From contig NZ_JABBXD010000001.1 in NCBI RefSeq assembly GCF_014750655.1, forward strand, positions 419,102 to 483,101: a stretch of 64,000 nt of DNA. Direction: 5' to 3'. Every line of letters starts with the position of its first letter. The stretch's first letter is position 1. Position numbers and translations under genes: made by a program. The notes beneath the pieces were generated by a model. It worked only from the letters and a program-made list of their open reading frames with translations. It did no database searches and had not been told where the DNA came from. This DNA is from Salinimonas profundi. GTDB taxonomy: Bacteria > Pseudomonadota > Gammaproteobacteria > Enterobacterales > Alteromonadaceae. This document shows positions 35,116 to 42,714 of the stretch, in pieces.

Positions 35116-36345
35116 TTAACCAAAAAACCAGTAACTGACTGTTATTGCAGTAAGTATACCGGCAGCGTCGGCGGCCAGACAGCAAACTACCGCATGTCGG
35201 GCATGTTTTATCCCAACAGCGCCTAAATAAACGGCCAGTACATAAAACGTGGTTTCAGTGGAGCCCTGAAGTACTGAGGCCAGGCGACCTGCAAAGGAAT
35301 CTGCACCCTGAAACTGCATAGTTTCTATCATCAGCGCTCTGGCACCACTCCCGGACAGCGGTTTCATCAACGCTGTTGGAATGGCTTCAACAAAGCGTGT
35401 ATCGCCGCCCAGCATAGCAACCAGTGTAGCAAGTATATCTGAAACATAGTCCAGCACACCGCTGGCACGCAACATACCAATTGCAATTAGCATCGCCAGC
35501 AAATAAGGGATTAGGTAGACGGCAACCTCGAAACCCTTTTTAGCGCCATCAATAAATAACTCATAGGTATTGAGTTTCTTCCGGTAGCCCGCCAGCAGCA
35601 CGGTAATCACAAAACTTAACAGTAAAAAATTAGCCACAACGGAGGACTGGCTGGCTAACTGGTCTGCCGCAAGTGTTGAAAAGTAAAGCACTACCGCCGT
35701 CAGGGCGGCAAATATGGCGGCGGCGTACAGCACAATAACTTTATCAAAGAGGTTGATTTTCTGTACCATGGCCGTGACCAGCACGCCGGCAAGTGTCGAT
35801 GCACTGGTAGCAAGTAATATAGGTATAAAAACATCGGTTGGCTGCGCTGCGCCCTGCTCCGCACGATATAAAAAGACAGCAATCGGAAACAGCGTCACAG
35901 AAGACGTGTTGAGGACCAGAAATAAGATCTGGCTGTTTGTCAGTGTATCAGGCTTATTATTGAGCTTTTGCATATCCTGCATGGCGCGAATGCCGAACGG
36001 CGTTGCAGCGTTATCCAAGCCCATTACATTGGCTGACAAATTCATGGTGATACTGCCTAATGACGGATGGTCACGGGGGATCTGCGGCATAATCCTGCAT
36101 AGTAGTGGCGATAGCAGACGTGCAAACTTCTGAATCATTCCTGATTTTTCAGCAACCTCAAAAATGCCCAGCCAGAAAGCGAGCACACCGATAAGCCCAA
36201 TCGCAATATCTACACTGAGCCCTGCCATACTGCTTACGGCTGTCATGACCTGTTCAAACCCGGCACTGCCGGCACCGGTCAAGGCCTGAGCACAGGTTGC
36301 GATAAATGCCGTAAGAATAAAGGATAGCCAAATTTTATGAATCAT
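35116..36345 (-). CDS. Fused spore-maturation-like protein (SpmA-SpmB, nucleoside recognition domains)
   Basis: A 409-aa inner-membrane protein with two Gate/nucleoside-recognition domains. The N-half resembles SpmA (AIGLIGVLAFWLGIFEVAEK, LSANVMGLDNAATPFG); the C-half resembles SpmB (YLIPYLLAMLIAIGMLRASG, TALMKPLSGSGARALM, LQGSTETTFYVLAVYLGAVG). In sporulating Firmicutes these are two genes acting in spore core dehydration; many non-sporulating gammaproteobacteria carry fused forms with unknown transport roles. The N-terminus (MIHKIWLSFILTAFIATCAQ) is a first TM helix or signal anchor. It stands alone, diverging from the SatD-like gene. Confidence 0.88.
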   Translation of the reverse strand: MIHKIWLSFILTAFIATCAQALTGAGSAGFEQVMTAVSSMAGLSVDIAIGLIGVLAFWLGIFEVAEKSGMIQKFARLLSPLLCRIMPQIPRDHPSLGSITMNLSANVMGLDNAATPFGIRAMQDMQKLNNKPDTLTNSQILFLVLNTSSVTLFPIAVFLYRAEQGAAQPTDVFIPILLATSASTLAGVLVTAMVQKINLFDKVIVLYAAAIFAALTAVVLYFSTLAADQLASQSSVVANFLLLSFVITVLLAGYRKKLNTYELFIDGAKKGFEVAVYLIPYLLAMLIAIGMLRASGVLDYVSDILATLVAMLGGDTRFVEAIPTALMKPLSGSGARALMIETMQFQGADSFAGRLASVLQGSTETTFYVLAVYLGAVGIKHARHAVVCCLAADAAGILTAITVSYWFFG

Positions 36346-36445
36346 TACTGCTTGTTGTTCATTGTTCTTTTGGGCAGTGTATCAGAAAGTGCACAAAACC
36401 CTATGACCCTCTCAGCAGGGGCAACCTCTGAGGCTTGCAAAGATT

Positions 36446-36469
36446 AAAGCAAGTATATAACCTTGCTTT
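36446..36469. promoter_or_regulatory. Palindromic operator over the -10 region of the SatD-like/DUF3307 module
   Basis: Perfect 8-bp arms AAAGCAAG (36446-36453) and CTTGCTTT (36462-36469) flank TATATAAC, which contains a good -10 element (TATATA). A further CTTGCAAAG lies at 36434-36442. Transcription would start near 36466, 30 nt before the ATG at 36498. A protein bound here would block polymerase. The SatD-like protein ends in a helix-turn-helix, so autoregulation is the simplest idea. Confidence 0.6.
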
Positions 36470-36497
36470 GTAATGAGTGAAAAGGAAAAGACAGGCA

Positions 36498-37127
36498 ATG
36501 ATTGCGGTGATGAATGTCGATTTAGTGGGGTCGAGTCAGCTGACACCCGCTAACTACGCCAGCATGCTTCAGGCACTGGAAAATTATCTGGAAACGATAA
36601 AGCAACAGTACAACGTTATCTATTCTGTTTACAGGGGCGATGAGTTTCAAATTGCCACGCGGCAAGCAGACATTGCGGGAAAGCTTTTACTGGAAATCAA
36701 ATTATGGCTCGCCAGCGAGCGCGCCGGCTTACCTTTGCAAAGTACCATCAGTCTTGCATTTGGTCCTGGTACAGTTACCGGTAACGACCCGGGTAAAAAT
36801 AATGGTGATACTTATATTTTAGCCGGCAGAACGCTTGATTCGCTTAAAAGTGGTCAGCTCATGATTAATGTGGCTGATAAAAAAATGTCTGCCCTGACGA
36901 TTATATGTCACCAGCTCAGCTATATATTAAACCGGTTAAACACCAGTCAGATGAGTTTGTTGTATGACTACGTGACCAATGACTTTCCCACACATCAGTC
37001 TCTGGCAGAAAAATTATCTACTTCACGTCAGAACATCAGTGAGCGACTGCGCGCGGCCGGCGCAGAGCTGTTGCCGGAATTTATAGCCTATACCCAAGAA
37101 TTAATCTGCGAGGATGGATCCGTATAA
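36498..37127 (+). CDS. SatD-like protein: nucleotide-cyclase-like domain plus C-terminal HTH
   Basis: A 209-aa protein resembling the SatD family. Motifs follow the order of class III nucleotide cyclases: MIAVMNVDLVGSS with Asp8 (compare ADIVGFT), hairpin YSVYRGDEFQIA with Asp48 (compare GDxF and GGDEF), then ISLAFGPGTVTG (compare IGIHTGPVVAG) and GDTYILAGRTLDSLKSGQLM (compare GDTVNLAARLQS). Both metal-site Asp positions seem kept. Residues about 167-187 (SLAEKLSTSRQNISERLRAA) look like a helix-turn-helix. ATG at 36498 has AAGGA upstream; a GTG at 36477 lacks one. TAA is followed directly by the DUF3307 ATG. Catalysis is unproven. Confidence 0.7.
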   Translation: MIAVMNVDLVGSSQLTPANYASMLQALENYLETIKQQYNVIYSVYRGDEFQIATRQADIAGKLLLEIKLWLASERAGLPLQSTISLAFGPGTVTGNDPGKNNGDTYILAGRTLDSLKSGQLMINVADKKMSALTIICHQLSYILNRLNTSQMSLLYDYVTNDFPTHQSLAEKLSTSRQNISERLRAAGAELLPEFIAYTQELICEDGSV

Positions 37128-37856
37128 ATGACAGTTTTATTGTTATTACTCACCGCCCATTTTATCGGCGATTTTTACTTACAGCCGCGCGCATGGATAG
37201 AAAACCGACACGCCAGAGGTATCAGAGCCAGCGCGCTATATAAGCACAGCGTAATTCATTTTGCGTTAGCAACACTGGCGCTATGGATAGCAGATGCCGG
37301 CTTTGTAGCTGCCATCGTGTGGGGGCTGTTTATTGCGCTGACCCACTGGTTGATTGACTGGGCAAAATCCGGCCATCACAGTCTCATCGCGTTCATTATC
37401 GACCAGCTGGCACATATTCTTGCAATCCTGACAGTGACTGTGCTGCTAACAGGTGTTACCAAAGCACAGCTAAGTGCAATGGCTGCTATGTTGATAGAGC
37501 CTGACACACTACTATGTATGCTTGGCTATATTATTGTGCTTAATCCCGCCAGTATTCTTATTGCTCAGGTGCTGGCGCGACACACAAAAGTTCTCGCCAC
37601 CGGTGAAAATCAGAGCCTGGGAGATGCTGGTCGCTGGATTGGCTATGTAGAACGCGTACTGGCGCTGTCTTTTATACTGGTAGGTCAGTATACCGGGCTC
37701 GGATTTCTGGTTGCCACGAAAACCGTCTTTCGGGTAGGTGATCTCTCTAAAGCCAAAGACATGCGATTGACAGAGTACATGATGCTGGGAACATTATTCA
37801 GTTTTGCACTGGCACTGATTGTTGGCTGGATTATCATCGCTATCGTACCCGCCTGA
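37128..37856 (+). CDS. DUF3307 family integral membrane protein
   Basis: A 242-aa protein with about seven hydrophobic helices. The N-terminus LLLTAHFIGDFYLQPRAWIE is characteristic of DUF3307. Polar residues cluster in or near the helices (HFIGDFYLQP, YKHSVIHF, THWLIDWAKS, QLAHI), a pattern that could form a metal or ion site, as in YdjM-like membrane hydrolases; that comparison is inference. It begins immediately at the SatD-like stop (TAAATG) with GAGGAT upstream, so the two are coexpressed. SatD-like and DUF3307 genes are, to my knowledge, often neighbours in bacteria, which suggests a shared task. Confidence 0.82.
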   Translation: MTVLLLLLTAHFIGDFYLQPRAWIENRHARGIRASALYKHSVIHFALATLALWIADAGFVAAIVWGLFIALTHWLIDWAKSGHHSLIAFIIDQLAHILAILTVTVLLTGVTKAQLSAMAAMLIEPDTLLCMLGYIIVLNPASILIAQVLARHTKVLATGENQSLGDAGRWIGYVERVLALSFILVGQYTGLGFLVATKTVFRVGDLSKAKDMRLTEYMMLGTLFSFALALIVGWIIIAIVPA

Positions 37857-37873
37857 CAGGAGATTGCGGGTAC
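37845..37873. repeat. Hairpin between DUF3307 and the convergent aminotransferase gene
   Basis: Perfect 8-bp arms GTACCCGC and GCGGGTAC with a 13-nt loop; the left arm lies inside the last codons of DUF3307. Neither strand has a T run after it, so it may be a weak or factor-dependent termination site for both genes. Confidence 0.4.
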
Positions 37874-37906
37874 GACACTTCAAGGCATTATGAAAACAAC
37901 CCGGCG

Positions 37907-39025
37907 TTAGCGGATAACCTTGCTAATACTGGCCACACAATGATCAATGTTGCGGTCCTTACAGGCAAACCCCATCAACCCTATTCGCCAGACTTTACCG
38001 GCAAGGTCGCCCAGCCCGGCACCAATTTCAAGATTAAATTCATCAAGAAGCTGCTTTCTGACTGCTGCATCGTCAACCCCGTCAGGAATAGTAACGACAT
38101 TAAGCTGTGGCAACCGATACGCTTGATCAACGGCAAAGCTGATGCCTAAATCAGTCAGTCCCTTGTACAGCTTTTCATGCCCCTGTTGATGGCGTTGCCA
38201 CGCCTGAGATAACCCTTCTTCTTTCAACATTAGCAGTGACTCATGCAACGCGTACAGGCTATTGACAGGTGCAGTGTGATGATAGGCCCGCTTACCTCCC
38301 TTGCCCCAATATCCCATAATAAGGTTCATATCCAGAAACCAGCTTTGCACCGGCACCTGACGATTCTGAATACGCTCTACAGCACGCGGACCAAATGAAA
38401 CTGGCGATATTCCGGGCACACAGCTCAGACATTTTTGCGAACCTGAATAAATCGCATCAATGCCCCATCCGTCCACATCAACCTCGATACCACCCAGCGA
38501 CGTCACCGCATCAACAATACTCAGGCAATCATATTGCCGGGCCAACTGGCACAACTGCCGGGCATCGTTTCGCACGCCTGTTGAGGTTTCAGCATGAACA
38601 AATGCTAAAATCTTTATATCCGGGTGTGCGTTTAGCTCATCTTCGACCTTTTGCAGGTCGGTCTGCGTGCCCCAGTCGTCTTCAACAACCAGCGCCTGAC
38701 CACCACAGCGAGTCACATTCTCAACCATGCGCTGGCCAAATACGCCATTTACACACACCAGCACCTTATCACCGGGTTCGACCAGATTGGCAAAACAGGC
38801 TTCCATCCCTGCCGAACCCGGCGCCGACACCGGCATGGTAAGCGGATTGTCAGTTTTAAAGGCGTATTGCAGCAAACCTTTAATATCATCCATCAGGTCG
38901 ATAAAAAGCGGATCCAGATGCCCGACCGTTGGCCGCGCCATGGCATTAAGTACCCGTTGACTGACATCGGAGGGACCAGGGCCCATCAGTGTACGTTCAG
39001 GTGGGATAAAAGTGGCGTGATCCAT
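37907..39025 (-). CDS. Class V PLP aminotransferase (alanine/serine-glyoxylate aminotransferase type)
   Basis: A 372-aa cytosolic PLP enzyme. The start PPERTLMGPGPSDVSQRVLN is typical of alanine-glyoxylate/serine-pyruvate aminotransferases; AFVHAETSTGVRND, SIVDAVTSLGGIEVDVDGWG and YSGSQKCLSCVPGISPVSF carry the cofactor Asp and the Schiff-base Lys (SQK). It moves an amino group from alanine or serine to glyoxylate or pyruvate; the preferred pair cannot be set from sequence. AAGGAA precedes the ATG, and a 16-bp palindrome lies just upstream. It stands alone. Confidence 0.88.
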   Translation of the reverse strand: MDHATFIPPERTLMGPGPSDVSQRVLNAMARPTVGHLDPLFIDLMDDIKGLLQYAFKTDNPLTMPVSAPGSAGMEACFANLVEPGDKVLVCVNGVFGQRMVENVTRCGGQALVVEDDWGTQTDLQKVEDELNAHPDIKILAFVHAETSTGVRNDARQLCQLARQYDCLSIVDAVTSLGGIEVDVDGWGIDAIYSGSQKCLSCVPGISPVSFGPRAVERIQNRQVPVQSWFLDMNLIMGYWGKGGKRAYHHTAPVNSLYALHESLLMLKEEGLSQAWQRHQQGHEKLYKGLTDLGISFAVDQAYRLPQLNVVTIPDGVDDAAVRKQLLDEFNLEIGAGLGDLAGKVWRIGLMGFACKDRNIDHCVASISKVIR

Positions 39026-39039
39026 AACGGTTCCTTAAT

Positions 39040-39055
39040 ACGTTCATGTGAACGT
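39040..39055. promoter_or_regulatory. 16-bp palindrome upstream of the aminotransferase gene
   Basis: Perfect 7-bp arms ACGTTCA and TGAACGT around TG, 15 bp before the ATG. The position fits a repressor site at or just downstream of the promoter. The regulator is unknown. Confidence 0.5.
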
Positions 39056-39302
39056 TGATTGTGACAACATATGGGAAAAAGCTCAATGCGCCTATTGTGA
39101 CTATCAATCGAATGAATACCACGATAAAACAACATGTTGATCCATAAAGACAGATACGCGTAATGGAATTTGTGAATAAATTTTGTGCTTCTTGAATATG
39201 GATTTGTAAAGTGATCGGACCGGCTTAGAAAACGCTTGTCGCGGTTCACGATTTGAAATACATTTGACGCAGTTGGGTGTAAAAAAAATTCATAAAAATT
39301 TG

Positions 39303-39332
39303 TTTATAAATTGAGCAATTTTGGTCTACTAT
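39303..39332 (+). promoter_or_regulatory. Promoter of the candidate sRNA
   Basis: TTTATA (39303-39308) and TACTAT (39327-39332) are 18 bp apart in an AT-rich stretch. The predicted start of transcription is close to 39339. No coding sequence follows on this strand before the terminator at 39412. Confidence 0.5.
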
Positions 39333-39338
39333 TAATAG

Positions 39339-39440
39339 GCTGTAAACAATTGCATGTACTTCTCCCTTTGCAAAAGTTAGCGCACGGCTCAGCAATGAGC
39401 CATTCCCCTAGGCCCAGAACGCAAGTTCTGGGCATTTTTT
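39339..39440 (+). ncRNA. Candidate small regulatory RNA, about 100 nt
   Basis: A plus-strand transcript bounded by the promoter above and a strong intrinsic terminator, with no open frame and minus-strand genes on both sides. The 5' part contains an unpaired CU-rich stretch (CTTCTCCCTTTGC, 39359-39371) that could pair with Shine-Dalgarno sequences. A hairpin GGCTCA-GCAA-TGAGCC follows (39386-39401), then the terminator stem GCCCAGAAC-GCAA-GTTCTGGGC and ATTTTTT. Both loops are GNRA-type GCAA. This layout (seed, stem, terminator with U tail) is that of Hfq- or ProQ-bound trans-acting sRNAs. I do not recognise a named family. Confidence 0.6.
39412..39440 (+). terminator. Intrinsic terminator of the candidate sRNA
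   Basis: Nine-bp perfect arms around a GCAA tetraloop, followed by ATTTTTT on the plus strand only. On the minus strand the stem is followed by CTAGGGG, so it does not serve the carbonic anhydrase gene. Confidence 0.88.
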
Positions 39441-39456
39441 ATGGGCGACAAAAACG

Positions 39457-39996
39457 TTATAAATAAGCAGCAGGATCTCTGGCAAGTTGCAAATTTTCTA
39501 CAAAATTCTGACCGTTTTCCACATAGTGCTCTGCCGATTTTTCAAGCATACCTTCCGCGTCTTTTCCCAGCGTTTTAATCACTTTTCCTGGTGAGCCAAC
39601 GACCAGCGAATAGTCAGGAATCTCCATATTCTCAGTAATCAGCGTATTGGCCCCAATTACACAATACTTTCCGATTTTTGCGCCGTTTAAAACCACGGCA
39701 TTAATGCCTATCAGGCTGAAATCGTCAATGGTACAGCCATGCAGCATGACTTTATGCCCCACGGTCACCCCTTTGCCAATATGCATTTTTACACCGTGAT
39801 CGGTATGTAACACACAGCCATCCTGTATATTGGTTTTTTCGCCTATAACGATACTGTCGCAGTCCCCACGGATCACTGCATTGAACCAGACACTGACATT
39901 GTTGTGTAACGTGACATCACCAATGACGTGCGCGCCGGGCGCAATATAAACCTGCTTTCCGATTTGAGGGGCTTTATCTTTAAGTTGATAGATCAT
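39457..39996 (-). CDS. Gamma-class carbonic anhydrase-like protein (YrdA family)
   Basis: A 179-aa left-handed beta-helix trimer protein. Hexapeptide repeats run throughout (VYIAPGAHVIGDVTLHNNVS), and the metal-binding histidines are seen in DGCVLHTDHGVKMHIGKGVT and VGHKVMLHGC. The family includes active gamma carbonic anhydrases and relatives without proven activity (E. coli YrdA). It is last in the rlmJ-kinase-tesB-carbonic anhydrase set, 5 nt after tesB. Confidence 0.9.
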   Translation of the reverse strand: MIYQLKDKAPQIGKQVYIAPGAHVIGDVTLHNNVSVWFNAVIRGDCDSIVIGEKTNIQDGCVLHTDHGVKMHIGKGVTVGHKVMLHGCTIDDFSLIGINAVVLNGAKIGKYCVIGANTLITENMEIPDYSLVVGSPGKVIKTLGKDAEGMLEKSAEHYVENGQNFVENLQLARDPAAYL

Positions 39997-40001
39997 AACA
40001 A

Positions 40002-40862
40002 CTACTTATCCTTTTTACGAATCATGCCTTCTTGCATGGTGGTGGCAATAAGCTCTCCGGCCCGGTTGAAAATCTGTCCTTTCACGATGCCGCGGCTGTT
40101 GCCAGAAAAAGGACTGTCCATGGCATACAACAGCCAGTCATTTAAATTGACCGGGCGGTGAAACCACATTGCATGATCAATGGTAGCCATACGCAGGCCC
40201 TTATCAGAAACCGCAATGCCGTGAGGCTGAAGTGCAGTACTTAAAAAATGATAATCCGATGCATAAGCCAATGTAGCCTGATGCAACCCAAGGTTGTCGT
40301 CCATTTCATCCCGGACTTTCAGCCAGACATGCCGTACCGGCTCCCTGGCCTGCCCCTTAAATGAATTTGCAGCATCCACAGTGCGGATATCGATGGGCTT
40401 ATGATAGCTGAGCGCTTCCTGCATGCTGGTTGACAATTTGTCGTAGTTTTTTTCGTAAAATGTAATATCGGAATCCAACGATTCCGGGTCGGGCACATCA
40501 GGCATATCGGCGTACTGATGTGTCATGCCGCCCTCGACAGTCTGGAAAGAAGCGGTCATATAAAATATATTGCGGCCATCCTGAATGGCTTTTACCCGTC
40601 TGGCGGAAAAGCTGCGCCCATCGCGGACAACTTCAACATCATATACGACCGGCTTTTTGGCATCACCGGGCAATAAAAAATAGGTGTGAAAAGAATGAAC
40701 CACGCGATCGTCTTCTACTGTGTTGTGAGCAGCTGCAAGCGCCTGTCCCAGCACCTGACCGCCAAACAGTGCCCGGAAACCGAGATCCCAGCTTTGCCCT
40801 CGAAACAAACCTTTTTCGATGGACTCCAGTTCAAACAACGAGGACATTTTAACCTCAGACAT
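40002..40862 (-). CDS. tesB: Acyl-CoA thioesterase II TesB
   Basis: A 286-aa double hot-dog cytosolic enzyme (E. coli TesB 286 aa) that hydrolyses medium- and long-chain acyl-CoA to free acid and CoA. It shows FRGQSWDLGFRALFGGQVLG, VVHSFHTYFLLPGDAKKPVV, the catalytic Asp region ATIDHAMWFHRPV and GIVKGQIFNRAGELIATTMQ near the end. It follows the kinase gene by 7 nt. No acyl-CoA synthetase is adjacent, so its pathway partner is not evident here. Confidence 0.96.
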   Translation of the reverse strand: MSEVKMSSLFELESIEKGLFRGQSWDLGFRALFGGQVLGQALAAAHNTVEDDRVVHSFHTYFLLPGDAKKPVVYDVEVVRDGRSFSARRVKAIQDGRNIFYMTASFQTVEGGMTHQYADMPDVPDPESLDSDITFYEKNYDKLSTSMQEALSYHKPIDIRTVDAANSFKGQAREPVRHVWLKVRDEMDDNLGLHQATLAYASDYHFLSTALQPHGIAVSDKGLRMATIDHAMWFHRPVNLNDWLLYAMDSPFSGNSRGIVKGQIFNRAGELIATTMQEGMIRKKDK

Positions 40863-40869
40863 GGTTTAT

Positions 40870-42714
40870 CTACTCCATTTCACTAATAACTTTGGGATTA
40901 CGGGGATAGTATTTTTCCGGTTGCTGCGCCTTATGCTCAAAAAAGCGCGTATCTTTATAGGGCAGCTTCATGAATCCTGAAATTCCCAGTCCGCGAATCC
41001 TGGGTACCGCTTCTACAATATCGGCTAATAACTGTTCAAATTGTGCTTTCTGACTATGATCAAGCAACATGTAATAACTATGGATTTTCAGATGAGCAGG
41101 CAGTGCCTCAAAGATAATACACCCTGTATGATGAATAGTATTGAGTTGCTCAAGGCGTTGCATTATCGCGTCCGGCAACTTAAGTAATTCATCGGGATCT
41201 TCACCATCTTCAAAATATGAATGCGTTCGACTGGTATCCTTTACTGCCGGCGTGCGGGAAAGTTCAAAAGGAATGCGACACGTCGTATCCGGAAGGAAGG
41301 CTTCATCAGCAGAGTCGCGTTCAATATGGATAGTATCTTTTGCATTGAACATACAACATTTAAAAATACCAGAGCGATGAATGGCGCGGGCCAGATTAAT
41401 CACATTATTCACAGACTGCTCAAATGCCGCCTGCCTGTTCACATCGTAAAGATTCAGACTGGAGTCGACATAGACGCCATCTGGCTCCCAGCGAATAGCC
41501 ATGCCCCCTACTACGGGAAACTTGCCTAACCGGCTGACGGCGGCAATAAAACCTTTTTCAGTTTCACCCATGCCCATCAGATAATTTTTATAATATCGCT
41601 CAAACTGCGCATCATTGATGTATTTAAGTTGCGCATCAGCTTCAGGCGCATGCTGGCGAAGGTAAGATTTTCGTGAGCTGTAAACGACGGTTTCGATGTC
41701 TTTATGCTCACTGCCTACCCAGACCGGTATCAACGGTGCCAGTTTTACCGGCACATCATCACCAAATACCATTTGATTTAACACATGCAAATGGGCAAAC
41801 AAATAATCGGCACCCGAGCGCTGGTCACGTGGATTATCACTGAGCATATACGACAAAATATTAGCCAGCATTTTCGGCAAGCCCAGCGACTGTGGCGTGA
41901 TGACTTTACGTCCGAACCGGCTCGACTGGCCTGATGCCAGCGCGTAAATAGTACTGGCCAGTCCCTGTTCATCAAATCTGGGGGATGACAGCGCGCCATT
42001 TAACTGCTCGTCCCCGATAAAATAGACATCGCCCAGCCTTGCATTGGTTTGCTGCATGTCCGAAGACATCAGGTCCATGACATTGGAAACAACGAACTGC
42101 CCTTCATTGTCCAGCTGCGCAAACACCGATGAGCCCCAGTCGATAAGCTGCACTCGCTCGCTGAGGGGGTCCCAGACCAGATTGGACGGTTTAATATCGC
42201 CATGCACAATCGGCTTAGGTTCTTTGTGTTGGGTATTACTGCGCAACGCAATAAGGATATGGGCCAGTTGTACAGTGATCTTAACAATAATACGCGCGGG
42301 TAACGGGCCGACCTGAAGGCTAAGCTGTTCAAGATCATCGCCTTCTGCACGCTGCATAACTAATATTGCCTGCTTCCTGACCTGCTGAAATGCAACAAGG
42401 GGCGGCACATTGGGGTGGGTGACCTGAGACAACATGAAAGCCTCATCTTCAAGGCGGTCTCTGACATGCTGAGGCAATGTGATTCTGGAAAATTTAAAAA
42501 CATGTCGGGCACCGGATTCAGCCACGCCAGCGAACACAAAACCAAACGCACCTTTGCCTATCAGGCCAATCTCGGAATATCCCAGCTGTGAGAGCTGCTC
42601 AATACAGAGATTAACCCAGTCTTTTAGCTTCTTTGCATCAGCATGACTGAGCAAATAAATAGACTGCTCTTCCGGGATATAAAAGTGTTTGAGTGCAACC
42701 GCTTGGACAGTCAT
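40870..42714 (-). CDS. Atypical eukaryotic-like Ser/Thr protein kinase with unknown C-terminal domain
   Basis: A 614-aa cytosolic protein without membrane helices. The kinase domain covers about 48-330: Gly loop GKGAFGFV (53-60), VAIK-like Lys74 in HVFKFSR, catalytic loop HGDIKPSN (171-178; Asp173, Lys175) and DWG (192-194) where most kinases have DFG. The Arg before the catalytic Asp is missing (HGD), as in some small-molecule and RIO-like kinases. The C-terminal about 280 residues (VGGMAIRWEPDGVYVDSSLN, GCIIFEALPAHLKIHSYYML) match nothing I know. ATG at 42714 overlaps the rlmJ TGA; the 42774 start would run into rlmJ by 64 nt. Confidence 0.75.
   Translation of the reverse strand: MTVQAVALKHFYIPEEQSIYLLSHADAKKLKDWVNLCIEQLSQLGYSEIGLIGKGAFGFVFAGVAESGARHVFKFSRITLPQHVRDRLEDEAFMLSQVTHPNVPPLVAFQQVRKQAILVMQRAEGDDLEQLSLQVGPLPARIIVKITVQLAHILIALRSNTQHKEPKPIVHGDIKPSNLVWDPLSERVQLIDWGSSVFAQLDNEGQFVVSNVMDLMSSDMQQTNARLGDVYFIGDEQLNGALSSPRFDEQGLASTIYALASGQSSRFGRKVITPQSLGLPKMLANILSYMLSDNPRDQRSGADYLFAHLHVLNQMVFGDDVPVKLAPLIPVWVGSEHKDIETVVYSSRKSYLRQHAPEADAQLKYINDAQFERYYKNYLMGMGETEKGFIAAVSRLGKFPVVGGMAIRWEPDGVYVDSSLNLYDVNRQAAFEQSVNNVINLARAIHRSGIFKCCMFNAKDTIHIERDSADEAFLPDTTCRIPFELSRTPAVKDTSRTHSYFEDGEDPDELLKLPDAIMQRLEQLNTIHHTGCIIFEALPAHLKIHSYYMLLDHSQKAQFEQLLADIVEAVPRIRGLGISGFMKLPYKDTRFFEHKAQQPEKYYPRNPKVISEME

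Larger units (their letters stand above)
39026..39338. other. Intergenic region between the aminotransferase gene and the candidate sRNA
   Basis: About 310 bp, AT-rich toward the right end, with no convincing gene. It holds the aminotransferase ribosome binding site, the palindrome at 39040-39055 and, at its right end, the promoter for the candidate sRNA. A reverse-strand frame at 38986-39249 overlaps the aminotransferase start and has no coding character. Confidence 0.6.

Noticed and set aside
38986-39249. Reverse-strand open frame of 87 codons upstream of the aminotransferase
   Set aside because: It overlaps the aminotransferase start in another frame, has no ribosome binding site and a composition typical of AT-rich non-coding DNA.
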